Of a stretch of 64,000 bases of DNA, positions 31,788 through 42,849 are shown in pieces. Under the pieces are notes generated by a model, which searched no databases, was not told the DNA's origin, and saw only the letters and a list, made by a program, of their open reading frames with translations. The position numbers and the translations under genes are program-made. This DNA is from Enterobacter cancerogenus (GTDB lineage Bacteria > Pseudomonadota > Gammaproteobacteria > Enterobacterales > Enterobacteriaceae), in contig NZ_CP077290.1 of the NCBI RefSeq assembly GCF_019047785.1, positions 682,001 to 746,000 of the forward strand, given 5' to 3'. The first letter of the stretch is position 1. The number at the start of each line of letters is the position of its first letter.

Positions 31788-32378
31788 ATGACGGCGGAAG
31801 GCCACCTGCTTTTTTCAATTGCCTGCGCGGTGTTTTCTAAAAACGCTGAACTTACCCCTGTGCTGGCGCAGGGGGACTGGTGGCATATTGTCCCTTCCGC
31901 AGTATTGACCTGCCTGCTGCCGGATATCGATCATCCGAAGTCTTTCCTTGGCCAGCGATTGAAGTGGATATCCAAACCTATTGCCAGGGCCTTTGGTCAT
32001 CGCGGGTTTACCCACAGTCTGTTGGCTGTTTTTGGCCTGCTGACGCTTTTCTATCTTAAGGTCCCTGATAGCTGGATAGTGCCTGCCGATGCCATTCAGG
32101 GCATGGTGCTGGGCTATTTAAGCCATATTCTTGCCGACATGCTCACCCCGGCGGGCGTGCCGCTTCTCTGGCCCTGCCGGTGGCGCTTCCGCTTACCGAT
32201 CCTCGCCCCCCAGAAAGGCAACCAGCTTGAGCGCGTGTTGTGCATGGCGCTGTTTGCCTGGGCGGTCTGGATGCCGCAAACGCTGCCCGAAAACAGTGCA
32301 GTCCGCTGGTCATCGCAAATGATTAACTCCCTGCAATTCCAGTTTAATCGTTTTATTAATCACCAGATTGAACATTAA
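31788..32378 (+). CDS. ydjM: YdjM, LexA-regulated inner-membrane metal-dependent hydrolase-like protein
   Basis: A 196-residue DUF457-family protein with several membrane segments. Conserved metal-ligand-like motifs occur at MTAEGHLLFS, LLPDIDHPKS, FGHRGFTHSLL and GYLSHILADMLT. The frame is open to 31773, but that would start inside the LexA box; the ATG at 31788 matches E. coli. It is damage-inducible in E. coli, with an unknown substrate. Confidence 0.94.
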   Translation: MTAEGHLLFSIACAVFSKNAELTPVLAQGDWWHIVPSAVLTCLLPDIDHPKSFLGQRLKWISKPIARAFGHRGFTHSLLAVFGLLTLFYLKVPDSWIVPADAIQGMVLGYLSHILADMLTPAGVPLLWPCRWRFRLPILAPQKGNQLERVLCMALFAWAVWMPQTLPENSAVRWSSQMINSLQFQFNRFINHQIEH

Positions 32379-32505
32379 ACCGACAAAATAATCACATTTG
32401 TCATAAACCATTCCATTTGGATATAAGCGCCACATCACACTTCTGCTAACCTTGCGCCAACAGGCTCGGTAAAAACCGACCGGATAATAAATCAGGAGAA
32501 CGGGG

Positions 32506-33897
32506 ATGAATTTTCCACTCATCGCGAACATTATTGTGTTCGTTGTATTGCTATTGCTTCTCGCACAGACGCGCCACAAACAGTGGAGCCTGGCGAAGAA
32601 AGTACTCGTCGGTCTGGGTATGGGTGTCGTATTTGGTCTGGCATTACACGCCATTTACGGTTCCGATAGCCCGGTAATGAAAGAGTCTATCCAGTGGTTC
32701 AACATTGTCGGTAACGGCTATGTGCAGCTGCTGCAGATGATTGTCATGCCGCTGGTGTTTGCCTCTATTCTGAGCGCGGTTGCGCGTCTGCACAACGCCA
32801 CCCAGCTGGGTAAAATCAGTTTTCTGACCATCGGGACCCTGCTGTTTACTACGCTTATCGCCGCGCTGGTCGGTGTACTGGTGACTAACCTGTTTGGTCT
32901 GACCGCCGAAGGTCTGGTACAAGGCTCAGCCGAAACCGCGCGCCTGACGGCAATCCAGACCAACTATGTTGGTAAACTCGCCGATCTGACCGTTCCGCAA
33001 ATGGTGCTTTCCTTTGTTCCGAAGAACCCGTTTGCTGACCTGACCGGTGCAAGCCCGACGTCCATTATCAGCGTGGTGATCTTCGCGGCGTTCCTGGGCG
33101 TAGCGGCACTGAAGCTGTTGAAAGACGATGCGCCGAAAGGTGAACGCGTGCTGGTCGCCATCGATACCCTGCAAAGCTGGGTCATGAAGCTGGTTCGCCT
33201 GGTCATGCAGCTGACGCCTTACGGCGTGCTGGCCCTGATGACCAAAGTGGTAGCAGGCTCCAACCTGCAGGACATCATCAAGCTCGGTAGCTTCGTGATT
33301 GCGTCTTACCTGGGTCTCGCCATCATGTTTGTGGTGCACGGTATCCTGCTGGGCGTAAACGGCGTGAGCCCGCTGAAATACTTCCGTAAAGTATGGCCGG
33401 TGCTGACCTTCGCCTTTACCAGTCGCTCCAGCGCAGCCTCTATTCCGCTGAACGTTGAAGCGCAAACGCGTCGCCTGGGCGTACCAGAATCCATCGCCAG
33501 CTTCTCTGCTTCCTTTGGTGCCACCATTGGTCAGAACGGTTGCGCGGGGCTTTACCCGGCGATGCTGGCGGTGATGGTTGCGCCAACCGTGGGGATCAAC
33601 CCGCTGGATCCGGTCTGGATTGCGACTCTGGTGGGTATTGTCACCATCAGCTCCGCCGGTGTGGCGGGTGTTGGCGGTGGGGCAACCTTCGCTGCGTTGA
33701 TCGTACTGCCTGCGCTGGGCCTGCCGGTAACGCTGGTTGCACTGCTGATTTCCGTTGAACCGCTGATCGACATGGGTCGTACCGCTCTGAACGTTAGCGG
33801 CTCCATGACTGCCGGGACGCTGACCAGCCAGTGGCTGAAGCAGACGGACAAAACGATCCTTGAAAGTGAAGATGACGCCGAGCTGGCGCACCGTTAA
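32506..33897 (+). CDS. tcyP: TcyP, L-cystine / sulfur-compound symporter
   Basis: A 463-residue dicarboxylate/amino acid:cation symporter (DAACS) family protein, identical in length to E. coli TcyP (YdjN). About eight helices and two re-entrant loops are evident; the serine-rich loop [15 protein letters not shown] and the [14 protein letters not shown] segment are family signatures. It imports cystine and related compounds. AGGAGAACGGGG precedes the ATG. In E. coli its expression follows CysB; I cannot point to a CysB site here. Confidence 0.96.
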   Translation: MNFPLIANIIVFVVLLLLLAQTRHKQWSLAKKVLVGLGMGVVFGLALHAIYGSDSPVMKESIQWFNIVGNGYVQLLQMIVMPLVFASILSAVARLHNATQLGKISFLTIGTLLFTTLIAALVGVLVTNLFGLTAEGLVQGSAETARLTAIQTNYVGKLADLTVPQMVLSFVPKNPFADLTGASPTSIISVVIFAAFLGVAALKLLKDDAPKGERVLVAIDTLQSWVMKLVRLVMQLTPYGVLALMTKVVAGSNLQDIIKLGSFVIASYLGLAIMFVVHGILLGVNGVSPLKYFRKVWPVLTFAFTSRSSAASIPLNVEAQTRRLGVPESIASFSASFGATIGQNGCAGLYPAMLAVMVAPTVGINPLDPVWIATLVGIVTISSAGVAGVGGGATFAALIVLPALGLPVTLVALLISVEPLIDMGRTALNVSGSMTAGTLTSQWLKQTDKTILESEDDAELAHR

Positions 33898-33908
33898 TCA
33901 CTGCACAA

Positions 33909-33940
33909 TAAAAAAAACCGCCTGATGGCGGTTTTTTTTA
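33909..33940. terminator. Bidirectional terminator between tcyP and cedA
   Basis: AAAAAAACCGCC and GGCGGTTTTTTTT form a short strong hairpin with T runs on both strands, between two convergent genes. Confidence 0.93.
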
Positions 33941-33946
33941 TGTCTG

Positions 33947-34186
33947 TTAATCTTCAACCTCTTCTTCCTGGCGGATTTGCACCGCCCAGCGCTGCGCCGA
34001 CTCGGGGACCGTAAACACGGGGGAGCGGCGGAAGTGTTCACCAATCAGCACAAATGCCACGTACTTCCCACGCAGCTGCCAGACATCGCGAAAGCCCTCA
34101 ACCTTCAGGGCATGGTCAGGCGGCGCAGGTTCGACGCGGGGTACATAGCTAATAACCTGGCGATTTTGTTGGCGAAGAGGTTTCAT
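33947..34186 (-). CDS. cedA: CedA, cell division activator
   Basis: A 79-residue protein beginning MKPLRQQNRQVISYVPRVEP, matching E. coli CedA (80 residues). CedA restores division in over-replicating dnaAcos cells and has been found to bind RNA polymerase. The fold is a small beta-sheet plus helix; the segment FRDVWQLRGKYVAFVL is the conserved core. The frame continues five codons upstream, but the homologous start is 34186. It is divergent from katE. Confidence 0.94.
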   Translation of the reverse strand: MKPLRQQNRQVISYVPRVEPAPPDHALKVEGFRDVWQLRGKYVAFVLIGEHFRRSPVFTVPESAQRWAVQIRQEEEVED

Positions 34187-34389
34187 AAGCGACGGGTTCA
34201 CTAATACAGATTCTGAATACAGGAAATTTCTATCATAGCCGATTCTCCCCCCACCCGTCGCGCCTCGGGGGCCGATGATGACAGCTTTCGTTAAGAAAAA
34301 TGTCCTAAAACGCCTGGTTCGTTAGCCTGTTCATGACATTGTTCTATCCTTAATAGGGTTTTTAGGAACGTATACAGGAGAAGCGTGCA

Positions 34390-36639
34390 ATGTCGAACAA
34401 TGATAAAACACATCAATCACCCATTCATGGCACTGAAGAATCTCAACCGGGAATGGATTCACTTGCTCCAGCGGACGGATCGCATAAGCCTTCACCGGGC
34501 CCTTCCGCACCGGGCGAACAACCTACTGCGCCGGGAAGTTTCAAATCCCCGGGCAACGCAAATGAAAAACTGAATGCTCTCGAGCCTCACCGCAAAGGCG
34601 GCGAAGGCCATGCGCTGACAACTAATCAGGGCGTACGTATTGCCGATGACCAAAACTCCCTGCGCGCAGGCTCTCGCGGGCCAACCCTGCTGGAAGATTT
34701 TATCCTGCGGGAAAAAATTACCCATTTCGACCACGAGCGCATCCCGGAACGCATCGTTCACGCGCGTGGCTCTGCGGCGCACGGCTATTTCCAGCCCTAT
34801 AAGAGCCTGAAAGATATCACTAAAGCGGACTTCCTCTCCGATCCCGACAAAAAAACGCCGGTGTTTGTGCGCTTCTCTACCGTCCAGGGCGGCGCAGGCT
34901 CTGCCGACACGGTGCGTGATATCCGCGGCTTTGCCACCAAGTTTTACACCGACGAAGGGATTTTCGATCTGGTAGGGAACAATACGCCGATCTTCTTTAT
35001 TCAGGATGCGCATAAGTTTCCTGACTTTGTCCATGCGGTAAAACCAGAGCCACACTGGGCCATACCGCAGGGACAAAGTGCGCATGACACCTTCTGGGAC
35101 TATGTTTCCCTGCAGCCCGAAACCTTACACAACGTGATGTGGGCGATGTCCGACCGTGGGATCCCGCGCAGCTATCGCACCATGGAAGGGTTCGGGATCC
35201 ACACCTTCCGCCTGATCAACGCCGAAGGTAAAGCCACGTTTGTGCGATTCCACTGGAAACCGGTCGCCGGTAAAGCGTCGCTGGTGTGGGATGAAGCCCA
35301 GAAGCTGACCGGTCGTGACCCGGACTTCCACCGTCGCGAGCTGTGGGAATCCATCGAAGCCGGTGATTTCCCGGAATACGAACTGGGGCTACAGTTAATC
35401 CCGGAAGAGGACGAGTTCAAGTTTGATTTCGACCTGCTCGACCCGACCAAGCTGATCCCCGAGGAGCTGGTTCCCGTGCAGCTGGTGGGCAAAATGGTGC
35501 TCAACCGTAACCCGGATAACTTCTTCGCCGAGAACGAACAGGCCGCGTTCCACCCAGGGCACATCGTCCCCGGCCTGGACTTCACCAACGATCCTCTGCT
35601 GCAGGGGCGTTTATTCTCGTATACCGATACGCAAATCAGCCGCCTTGGCGGGCCAAACTTCCACGAAATCCCGATCAACCGCCCGACCTGCCCTTACCAC
35701 AACTTCCAGCGCGACGGGATGCACCGCCAGGATATCGACACCAACCCGGCCAACTACGAGCCTAACTCGATCAACGATAACTGGCCGCGTGAAACGCCGC
35801 CGGGGCCGAAGCGCGGCGGGTTTGAGTCTTATCAGGAACGCGTGGACGGGGCAAAAATCCGCGAACGCAGCCCCTCCTTTGGGGAGTATTACGCCCACCC
35901 TCGCCTGTTCTGGAACAGCCAGACGCCAATTGAGCAACAGCATATTATCGGCGGCTTTAGCTTCGAACTGAGTAAAGTGGTGCGCACCTACATCCGCGAG
36001 CGCGTGGTGGATCAGCTTGCGCATATCGATATCCAGCTTGCCCAGAGCGTTGCCGACAATCTCGGCATTACGCTCACCGACGAACAGCGTCATGCCGCCC
36101 CGCCGAAAGACGTCAACGGCATCAAAAAAGATCCGTCCCTGAGCCTCTATGCGGTACCGGGCGGGTCAATCAAGGGCCGCGTCGTGGGTATCCTGCTTAA
36201 CGACAAAACCCGCGCCAGCGATCTGCTGGCGATCATGACAGCGCTGAAAGCCAAAGGGGTGCACGCCAAACTGCTCTACTCGCGCATGGGCGAAGTGACG
36301 GCTGATGACGGTTCGGTACTGCCGATAGCGGCCACCTTTGCCGGGGCGCCGTCGCTGACGGTGGATGCGGTGATTGTGCCGTGTGGCGATATCGCCAGCC
36401 TGCTTGGCAACGGTGATGCCAACTACTACCTGCTGGAAGCCTATAAGCACCTGAAGCCGATTGCGTTTGCTGGCGACGCACGCCAGTTTAAACCGTTGCT
36501 GAAGGTAGCGGATCAGGGCGAAGAAGGGATTGTCGAGGGTGACAGCGTTGATGATGCGTTTATGACCCAGCTGTTCGACCTGCTCGCCGCCCACCGCGTG
36601 TGGTCGCGAAGCAGTAAAACTGCGCAGATCCCGGCATAA
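34390..36639 (+). CDS. katE: Catalase HPII
   Basis: A 749-residue large-subunit catalase (E. coli 753). The distal haem histidine is His124 in [12 protein letters not shown], and the haem tyrosine lies in [14 protein letters not shown] (near 411). The C-terminal flavodoxin/GATase-like domain (about 595-749) is intact. It breaks down hydrogen peroxide and is an RpoS-dependent stationary-phase gene in E. coli. CAGGAGAAGCGTGCA precedes the ATG. Its 3' end abuts the composite repeat that supplies the terminator. Confidence 0.98.
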   Translation: MSNNDKTHQSPIHGTEESQPGMDSLAPADGSHKPSPGPSAPGEQPTAPGSFKSPGNANEKLNALEPHRKGGEGHALTTNQGVRIADDQNSLRAGSRGPTLLEDFILREKITHFDHERIPERIVHARGSAAHGYFQPYKSLKDITKADFLSDPDKKTPVFVRFSTVQGGAGSADTVRDIRGFATKFYTDEGIFDLVGNNTPIFFIQDAHKFPDFVHAVKPEPHWAIPQGQSAHDTFWDYVSLQPETLHNVMWAMSDRGIPRSYRTMEGFGIHTFRLINAEGKATFVRFHWKPVAGKASLVWDEAQKLTGRDPDFHRRELWESIEAGDFPEYELGLQLIPEEDEFKFDFDLLDPTKLIPEELVPVQLVGKMVLNRNPDNFFAENEQAAFHPGHIVPGLDFTNDPLLQGRLFSYTDTQISRLGGPNFHEIPINRPTCPYHNFQRDGMHRQDIDTNPANYEPNSINDNWPRETPPGPKRGGFESYQERVDGAKIRERSPSFGEYYAHPRLFWNSQTPIEQQHIIGGFSFELSKVVRTYIRERVVDQLAHIDIQLAQSVADNLGITLTDEQRHAAPPKDVNGIKKDPSLSLYAVPGGSIKGRVVGILLNDKTRASDLLAIMTALKAKGVHAKLLYSRMGEVTADDGSVLPIAATFAGAPSLTVDAVIVPCGDIASLLGNGDANYYLLEAYKHLKPIAFAGDARQFKPLLKVADQGEEGIVEGDSVDDAFMTQLFDLLAAHRVWSRSSKTAQIPA

Positions 36640-36662
36640 AAAAAGCCGGCTGGCCGTGCGGG

Positions 36663-36758
36663 CTGATGCCCTCATCCCAACCCTCTCCCATGGGAGAGGG
36701 AGCAAACATAAAAAAAGGCAACGTTCGTTGCCTTTTTACTTTTACCTCGCCACCGGGC
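36663..36758 (+). repeat. Composite repeat with built-in terminator, copy 2
   Basis: The same series as copy 1 in opposite orientation: TGCCCTCATCCC, CCCTCTCCC/GGGAGAGGG palindrome, A-rich joint, GGCAAC/GTTGCC hairpin (36712-36738), then CTTTTACCTCGCCACCGGGC. It fills the space between katE and the convergent chbG, and its hairpin can terminate both. Confidence 0.85.
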
Positions 36759-36765
36759 TTTTTAC

Positions 36766-37524
36766 TTACAGATCGTTAAACGTCCCTAAACGATACCCGC
36801 GCTCGGCAATCGCATACTTCAGCGAGGATGAGGTCAGGATATCCAGCTCTGCCAGCCGCGGCCAGCAGTAGGCACTTTTGCGTATCGTATTATCAACAAA
36901 AGCCGGGTGCGCCATAACCTCCAGCGAATGCTCGCCTCGTGCGGCAGACTCATCCAGTACCTTCAGGAACAGTGCTTCGTCGATTTCATCACCGTAAAAT
37001 GCGCTGCTGAACCCGTCGGTCGTGGACACAGACGGACTGCTCAGCCCGTGAAGCGCCAGCTCAGTGCGATCCACGCGCATCGCCACCCCTTTACGCCGGG
37101 CAAACTCCGCGACAATCGGGAGAATCGCCGGGATCATATGCACGTGATGATGGCTGTCGATATGCGTCGGCTCACGGCCAAACACGTCAACAAAGCGGTT
37201 AAACTGGCAGTCCAGCTCGCGGGTGATTTCGTCGAGCGGCAACGTCCCCTGCTCGGCCATTTCCCAAATCCATTTGCCCAGTGCGCCGTCGCGCGTCAGG
37301 CCCGGCATGGGGGAAAGCGGCATGCCCAGCGTCAACACAAAGTGCATACCGACACCGAGCTCAGGTACGTCCCGGCTGAGCTGCGCCGCGTGCCCGGCCG
37401 CTTCACCATTGATCATGGCGGTGGTCGAGGTCACGATGCCCCGACGACAGGCTTCAATGATGCCGTAGTTCTGCCCTTTCGACAGGCCAAAATCATCGGC
37501 ATTCACAATCAGCAGGTTTTCCAT
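36766..37524 (-). CDS. chbG: ChbG, chitooligosaccharide monodeacetylase
   Basis: A 252-residue YdjC-family deacetylase. It removes one acetyl group from chitobiose-6-P or chitotriose-6-P so the product can induce ChbR and be cleaved by ChbF. Metal-site residues are visible in [11 protein letters not shown] (Asp-Asp) and the [10 protein letters not shown] histidines (about 122-131). It is the last gene of chbBCARFG, 11 bp after chbF. Confidence 0.96.
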   Translation of the reverse strand: MENLLIVNADDFGLSKGQNYGIIEACRRGIVTSTTAMINGEAAGHAAQLSRDVPELGVGMHFVLTLGMPLSPMPGLTRDGALGKWIWEMAEQGTLPLDEITRELDCQFNRFVDVFGREPTHIDSHHHVHMIPAILPIVAEFARRKGVAMRVDRTELALHGLSSPSVSTTDGFSSAFYGDEIDEALFLKVLDESAARGEHSLEVMAHPAFVDNTIRKSAYCWPRLAELDILTSSSLKYAIAERGYRLGTFNDL

Positions 37525-37535
37525 TGCGCCCCCTC

Positions 37536-38885
37536 TTAACGGTGTTTCAGCTTCTCAACCGTAGCAGCAAAGTTTGGCAGCCATTTCTCATGCGCCAGGA
37601 TCATCTCACTCGCCAGCTGTTCCGCGTCGCGGTCGGAATGCACCAGTGGGCTAAGGTTCAGCGCCAGGAGCACATCGTTCAGCTCGCCGCTTAACGCAGC
37701 GTGGCTCGCCGCCACTTCAAACCCTTTGATGGTATGGATCAGGCCCATCACTTTGTCATCAAAATGGGTGATGCGTGGGTGCGGTTTTGCGCCGTCGCGG
37801 CCCAGGATACAGGTCATCTCAACGGCCCAGTCTGCCGGAATGTTATCGATGTGTCCGTGATGCGGCACGTTCACATAGTGTTCCGCCTGCTTGTCGTTAT
37901 AGATGGCGTTAATCACTTCACACGCCGCGTCCGAATAGTACGCCCCGCCGCGCTGCTCAAGCTCTTTTGGCTTAACGTTCAGGTTCGGATCTTTATACAA
38001 ATCAAACAGCTGCTTTTCAACTTTCTGCACAACCTGTGCACGCGCGCCGCCCTTGTAGTATTCACCCATCTCAATCGCCAGCATCTCTTTCTGCTTGAAG
38101 TAGTAAAGCAGATAGGAGCACGGCAGCAGATTAAGCGAGCGAATAAGTCCTTCGCTGAACGGCAGGTCAAAGATATTTTTCACCGATGCGGCAGTCAGAC
38201 GGCCGGAGGCCACGCCGTCGAGCAGCTCGGCAAAGCGTGATGTGCCGTTAACGATCACATCTTTGATGAATACCATGTGGTTCAGGCCGAACAGGTCGAT
38301 GGACAGCTCGTCGCTGTCGCTCAACGCAAGCACGTCGCGAATAAACATCTTCATGCCAATCGGAATATTACATACACCGATAAAACGCTTGAAGCCAGTA
38401 TGGCGGTACACCGCCTCGGTGACCATGCCCGCCGGGTTAGTAAAGTTGATTACCCAGGCATTCGGGCAGATCTCTTCCACATCTTTGATAATGTCGAAAA
38501 TCACGGGGATGGTACGCAACCCTTTGAACAGGCCGCCTGCGCCGTTAGTCTCCTGACCGAGGTAGCCGTGGCTGAGCGGGATACGTTCGTCGAGCTCGCG
38601 GGCTTTCAGCTGGCCTACGCGCAGCTGGGTCGTCACAAAATCAGCATCTTTCAGCGCCAGACGGCGGTCGAGGGTTTTATGCACGGTGAGCGGAACGCCC
38701 GCTTTTTCAACCATGCGCTGGCAAAGGTCGAAAATAATATTCAGCTTCTCCTGACCTTCCTCAACGTCCACCAGCCATAATTCGCTCACCGGCAGTTCAT
38801 GATAACGTTTCAGGAAACCTTCCAGTAATTCCGGGGTATAGCTGCTGCCGCCACCAATGGTTACGACTTTTAATTTCTGTTGCAT
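37536..38885 (-). CDS. chbF: ChbF, 6-phospho-beta-glucosidase (GH4)
   Basis: A 449-residue NAD+ and metal-dependent glycosidase of family GH4 that cleaves deacetylated chitobiose-6-P. The N-terminal Rossmann motif [13 protein letters not shown], the [12 protein letters not shown] block and the metal-binding VCNIPIG / GLNHM region are seen. The frame opens at 38903, but the ATG at 38885 has GGGAG at good spacing and matches the E. coli length. It is 112 bp after chbR and 11 bp before chbG. Confidence 0.97.
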   Translation of the reverse strand: MQQKLKVVTIGGGSSYTPELLEGFLKRYHELPVSELWLVDVEEGQEKLNIIFDLCQRMVEKAGVPLTVHKTLDRRLALKDADFVTTQLRVGQLKARELDERIPLSHGYLGQETNGAGGLFKGLRTIPVIFDIIKDVEEICPNAWVINFTNPAGMVTEAVYRHTGFKRFIGVCNIPIGMKMFIRDVLALSDSDELSIDLFGLNHMVFIKDVIVNGTSRFAELLDGVASGRLTAASVKNIFDLPFSEGLIRSLNLLPCSYLLYYFKQKEMLAIEMGEYYKGGARAQVVQKVEKQLFDLYKDPNLNVKPKELEQRGGAYYSDAACEVINAIYNDKQAEHYVNVPHHGHIDNIPADWAVEMTCILGRDGAKPHPRITHFDDKVMGLIHTIKGFEVAASHAALSGELNDVLLALNLSPLVHSDRDAEQLASEMILAHEKWLPNFAATVEKLKHR

Positions 38886-38997
38886 AAATATCTCCCTTCG
38901 CATATCAGGTTAACCGCCTGCAACGTATAGCGTGCTGTTCCCGCTATTTTGGGCAAGCAATCAAGACAGTATTCGTGGCGGATATAACCGCCAAAAG

Positions 38998-39816
38998 TTA
39001 ATTCATTACCGTTAAACTCTTTCGGTAACTGTTCGGTGTGAATGAGGTAAATTTCTTAAAGGTCTTAATAAACAGACTGGGACTGCTGTAGCCCGACTCA
39101 TAGGCAATATCGGTGACAGAGTAGTTCGTAATTTCCAGCTGTTTTTTGGCAAAATTAATGCGGATTTCATTAATTATTTGCACGGGCGTTTTGCGATAAT
39201 AGCGCTGGGTCGCGCGGGTTAAATATTCCTGCGACTTACCCGATAACGCCACCATATTCTCCAGCGCATTGTCACTGAATTGACATTTATCATGCATCAT
39301 TTCAACGGTGCCGCGCAGCCACTGGGGAATATCATCAATCACCTGCTGTTCTTCACGGTGATGACGAAGACGGTTCATCACGTAGAAAGTGACGGTTTCA
39401 ATAAACTCATCAAATTCGTTATCGCGGAAGTTAAGCGATGCAATCACCGTTTCAATCCAGGTCATGAACTCGTTTTTGACGCGATAGACCTGCGAGGCCA
39501 CGAAGCAGAACGGCACCAGCGGCAGGTAGTGTTTCTCAAAGAAACGTCTGCTTACCCCAACGTTGAGAATGCGCGTTGCACCGAATTCATAAAAGCTCTG
39601 GTGATAGGAGCCCATCGGCAGGAAGACGAAATCACCGCGTTCCAGCAGGACACGCTTGCCGTTGATCTCCTGATAGTAGCGGCCGGTCAGAACAATCGTG
39701 AACTCGTAGTAGTCGTGCTGGTGCAGACCGCTCGCGCTCTCCGTCTTGTTGTAAATAACCACATGAAAATTTTTGCCATTAAACAGCTGTTGCTCAAAAG
39801 CGGTTTTAATTTCCAT
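38998..39816 (-). CDS. chbR: ChbR, AraC-family dual regulator of the chb operon
   Basis: A 272-residue regulator. The N-terminal cupin-like sensing domain (about 20-130) contains [17 protein letters not shown]; the C-terminal AraC domain (about 175-272) carries two helix-turn-helix units, with [23 protein letters not shown] in the second. In E. coli it represses chb without inducer and activates with CRP when deacetylated chitobiose-6-P is present. GGAGGTCAGC precedes the start. It sits 24 bp after chbA. Confidence 0.96.
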   Translation of the reverse strand: MEIKTAFEQQLFNGKNFHVVIYNKTESASGLHQHDYYEFTIVLTGRYYQEINGKRVLLERGDFVFLPMGSYHQSFYEFGATRILNVGVSRRFFEKHYLPLVPFCFVASQVYRVKNEFMTWIETVIASLNFRDNEFDEFIETVTFYVMNRLRHHREEQQVIDDIPQWLRGTVEMMHDKCQFSDNALENMVALSGKSQEYLTRATQRYYRKTPVQIINEIRINFAKKQLEITNYSVTDIAYESGYSSPSLFIKTFKKFTSFTPNSYRKSLTVMN

Positions 39817-39840
39817 CGTGCTGACCTCCTGCTACCTGAC

Positions 39841-40188
39841 TTACTGCATCTTCTCGTGAAGCTCAATCAACTCAGCCACCAGTTCGCGGGCCAGCATGGA
39901 CGTCATCAGATGGTCCTGAGCATGAACCAGCACCAGGCTCACTTTCATCTTTCCTTCGCCCTGATCGCCTTCGATAAGTTTAGTCTGCACGAGGTGAGCT
40001 TCATTCAGCGCGGTGCGCGACTGATCCATCATCGTTTTGGCTGCTGCAAAATCGCCCTGCTTGGCCTGCTTCAGCGCGGCGTAGGCCAGGCTACGGGCCT
40101 GTCCTGAGTTGATGATGAGACCCATCACCACTTCTTCCAGATCGTTCTCTGCGGCTTCTTCGGCTACGATATTGTCCAAATCTAACAT
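39841..40188 (-). CDS. chbA: ChbA, PTS enzyme IIA for N,N'-diacetylchitobiose
   Basis: A 115-residue PTS Lac-family IIA protein, trimeric and helical in relatives. The phosphorylated residue is His89 (LVLVHAQDHLM). The frame is open upstream to 40233, but the ATG at 40188 with AAGGAGC upstream matches E. coli. It passes phosphate from HPr to ChbB. Confidence 0.96.
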   Translation of the reverse strand: MLDLDNIVAEEAAENDLEEVVMGLIINSGQARSLAYAALKQAKQGDFAAAKTMMDQSRTALNEAHLVQTKLIEGDQGEGKMKVSLVLVHAQDHLMTSMLARELVAELIELHEKMQ

Positions 40189-40235
40189 CTTTTCGCTCCT
40201 TGTGGCTGGCGCGGGCAGCCCCGCGCCGTGCAATT

Positions 40236-41594
40236 TTAGAATTTCAGTGCGAGGGCGATATCCTCTTCGCTCTCTTCTTCGTCGATGACCGTTGCGGCTT
40301 TGTTCGCAATCGCCACGAACGGCATGTACAACAGGGTGGCAATTCCGAGGTTGAATATCGCCAGCAGGAAGGCGGCCACGCTACCGTTGGTATTGAAGAA
40401 CGCGCCCAGACCGGTCGGCATCGTCCACGGTGCAATGTTGGTCACCGGCGGGATAATGCCCAGGTAGTACGCAATTAGCGTAATTGCCGCCAACAGAGGC
40501 TGAACCAGCACGAAAGGAATGAACATCACCGGGTTCATGATGATTGGCAGACCAAACAGGATCGGCTCGTTAATCTGGAAGATGCCGGAAGGCAGGGCCA
40601 GTTTCGCCACCTGACGATGGTCAGCGCGGCGAGACACAATAAAGACCGCGATGATCAGACCCAGCGTCGCCCCGGTCCCCCCCAGGAAGATATAGGAATC
40701 CAGCATCGGCTTCGCCCACACATGGAAGGTTTTACCTGCTGCCAGTGCCGCATCAACGGAACCGTACTGCTGGTAAAGCGCAACGTTTTCCAGTGCCCAC
40801 GGGGTCATGATGCCGCTGTCCAGCGCCGCCAGTGCCAGTGAACCATGCACGCCGAAGAACCACAGCAGGGAGGTGAAAATCACATACGCCCAACCGACCA
40901 CGCCACCCATCGACGCCAGCGGCGTGGAGATAGAGTCCATGATGATCTGGTGGAAGTTTGTACCCCAGTGAGAAAGCGCCCAGGCAATAATCCCCATAAT
41001 AGAGAGGATAATGAAACCTGGAATCAACGCGGAAAATGAACGAGAAACAGAGGCCGGTACGCTATCCGGTAAGCGAATAACCCAGTTACGACGGATAATA
41101 AAGGTGAACATTTCCGCCACGACCAGGCCGATAATGATACCGGAAATAATATTTGCGCCACCCAGCCAGTTTGCGCCAACGGCATAGGCTTCACCCACGC
41201 TGTATGGTGTTACCGTCATAAAGGCGGCAATCGATAATAAACCGGCAGCCAACGGATCCACTTTACGTTCTTCCGCCAGCGCCATGCCAATAAAGAAAGG
41301 GGCCATCAGCGACATAATACCCAACGTACCGTTGTATACGTTGCCGCCGATGGCTTTAAGACCATTGAGGGTTTCAATGGTGGAAGCGTCTAACCTGATT
41401 CCTAATGAATAAAAGAAGGAACCTTCCCCGAAGCTCAGAAAAACGTTGTTAATTAAAACGAACATTGCCCCGGCCAGCGTCAGCGGCATTAATTTAATAA
41501 AGCCGTTTTTGATGGCATTAACGTGAGGCTGCTTTCCTATTTTAACAGCAAAAGGAAGGAGTACCTTTTCAAGTGAAGCGATGACTTTACTCAT
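40236..41594 (-). CDS. chbC: ChbC, PTS enzyme IIC for N,N'-diacetylchitobiose
   Basis: A 452-residue Lac-family IIC permease with about ten membrane helices. The family segment [19 protein letters not shown] holds the conserved glutamate of the sugar site, and FGVHGS the conserved histidine. It carries chitobiose across the inner membrane while ChbB phosphorylates it. It is separated from chbB by 81 bp holding the ChiX pairing site. Confidence 0.97.
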   Translation of the reverse strand: MSKVIASLEKVLLPFAVKIGKQPHVNAIKNGFIKLMPLTLAGAMFVLINNVFLSFGEGSFFYSLGIRLDASTIETLNGLKAIGGNVYNGTLGIMSLMAPFFIGMALAEERKVDPLAAGLLSIAAFMTVTPYSVGEAYAVGANWLGGANIISGIIIGLVVAEMFTFIIRRNWVIRLPDSVPASVSRSFSALIPGFIILSIMGIIAWALSHWGTNFHQIIMDSISTPLASMGGVVGWAYVIFTSLLWFFGVHGSLALAALDSGIMTPWALENVALYQQYGSVDAALAAGKTFHVWAKPMLDSYIFLGGTGATLGLIIAVFIVSRRADHRQVAKLALPSGIFQINEPILFGLPIIMNPVMFIPFVLVQPLLAAITLIAYYLGIIPPVTNIAPWTMPTGLGAFFNTNGSVAAFLLAIFNLGIATLLYMPFVAIANKAATVIDEEESEEDIALALKF

Positions 41595-41650
41595 AGGAAA
41601 ATACCCTTAAATGCCGCAACTGACGTTACGGCGTATTGTGTGTGAAATTA

Positions 41651-41662
41651 CTCTTTGACGGG
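41651..41662 (-). promoter_or_regulatory. ChiX sRNA pairing site in the chbB-chbC spacer
   Basis: The plus strand reads CTCTTTGACGGG, identical to the pairing segment of ChiX as I recall it, so the chb mRNA (minus) is perfectly complementary over 12 nt. In E. coli and Salmonella this spacer acts as a decoy that destroys ChiX and thereby induces chitoporin. Confidence 0.8.
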
Positions 41663-41675
41663 AAAAATAAAAAAA

Positions 41676-41993
41676 TTAATTAGCAGCTTTTTTAATGGCT
41701 GCAACAGCAGCTTTCAGTACACCTAAACCATCGATTTTGCCATACAGCACAGAATCGATAACTTCGACAGGCTTATTCGGTAACAGACGTTGAATTTCAG
41801 GCAGCATGTAAGCGATTTGTGGCCCCAGCAACACGACGTCTGCCGTCTGGCCTTTCTCGCCCGCCAGCGTCTCTGGAAACGCTTCGATTACGACGGGAAC
41901 TTCATACTTTTCGGCCTGCGCGCGCATCTTGGAGACCAGGAGTGAGGTTGACATGCCCGCTGAACAGAACAGATAGATATGTTTCTTTTCCAT
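41676..41993 (-). CDS. chbB: ChbB, PTS enzyme IIB for N,N'-diacetylchitobiose
   Basis: A 105-residue Lac-family IIB protein. Cys10 in [13 protein letters not shown] is the phosphorylated residue. It is the first gene of chbBCARFG. GAGGGAAATTATT precedes the ATG. CRP-like and NagC-like sites lie upstream. Confidence 0.97.
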   Translation of the reverse strand: MEKKHIYLFCSAGMSTSLLVSKMRAQAEKYEVPVVIEAFPETLAGEKGQTADVVLLGPQIAYMLPEIQRLLPNKPVEVIDSVLYGKIDGLGVLKAAVAAIKKAAN

Positions 41994-42162
41994 AATAATT
42001 TCCCTCTTGTATCACTACCCACCGTCGCACTCTCACTCGACTTGCTATCCTGGCTGACGGGCAGATGGCTTACTGTTGTTTATCGTTGAAGTGAGTATAC
42101 GCAATGGTACAAGGCGGGGATAATTCTGAACAGGCTGAAATTGTCTCTCATTGACCTGGCTT

Positions 42163-42209
42163 GTTGACTACCTTCACATTTCGGGCAAATAATTCGCGCA
42201 AAGAAATAA
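42163..42209 (-). promoter_or_regulatory. Candidate CRP and NagC sites of the chb operon
   Basis: GTTGACTACCTTCACA (42163-42178) is a CRP-like site with one perfect half. On the minus strand TTATTTCTTTGCGCGAATTAT (42189-42209) fits the NagC operator pattern. Both regulators control chb in E. coli; here they are motif matches. Confidence 0.6.
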
Positions 42210-42223
42210 GATTCACGCGGGCG

Positions 42224-42250
42224 AAAAAAAACCGGCCTGCTGGCCGGTTC
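42224..42250 (-). terminator. osmE terminator
   Basis: ACCGGCC and GGCCGGT with a TGCT loop, followed on the minus strand by eight T, 25 bp after the osmE stop. Confidence 0.92.
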
Positions 42251-42274
42251 TTTATCATCCTCAGGCAAGCGCGG

Positions 42275-42619
42275 TTACTGCGCCTTAGGTGCCTGCGGAT
42301 CGGTGTCGTATTCAGCACAGGTCTGGTAACCTGAGTTCATCACACGTCCTGCATCATCCAGCGCGACGAAGTAGGTTTCTGCCTTACCATCACGTTGACC
42401 CAGGATGTAGGTCTGGCAGGTACCTTTCGCATGGATCATGGTGACTTCAGAAGATGGCTTACCGGCAATCGCGGCAACCTGGGAACGCGTCATCCCTTTT
42501 TTGACATCTTTAACGACTGGCTGTGTGAACTGATCTTTCGTGCGATCGTAAGCTGTACACCCTGCCAGCATAGTCAGTACCGCCGCTGCGCTTAAAATTC
42601 CTGCTACGTTCTTGTTCAT
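42275..42619 (-). CDS. osmE: OsmE, osmotically inducible lipoprotein
   Basis: A 114-residue SmpA/BamE-like lipoprotein. The lipobox LAGC makes Cys20 the lipidated residue. The fold segment [20 protein letters not shown] is the SmpA/OmlA signature. E. coli OsmE is RpoS- and osmolarity-induced; the molecular role is unclear. It is divergent from nadE across 230 bp. Confidence 0.96.
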   Translation of the reverse strand: MNKNVAGILSAAAVLTMLAGCTAYDRTKDQFTQPVVKDVKKGMTRSQVAAIAGKPSSEVTMIHAKGTCQTYILGQRDGKAETYFVALDDAGRVMNSGYQTCAEYDTDPQAPKAQ

Positions 42620-42849
42620 ATTCCGTCCTCTTGTTTATCAGCGTGTTATCTAAGCATGGAATAAAAAACACTATTGTTCAACTTTGCGAGTTACGCCAGA
42701 CGAATTTCAGAAAAATCTAATAAAACAATATTAACTCGCGAAATTGGCGTAATTCAGCGCACTCAAAACCGTGAACCTTGTCGTTTTACGTCCAAAGGGT
42801 TAGTTTTAACAGATGACCAATTCTGTTCGATTCTGCAAAGGGGGGCGTA

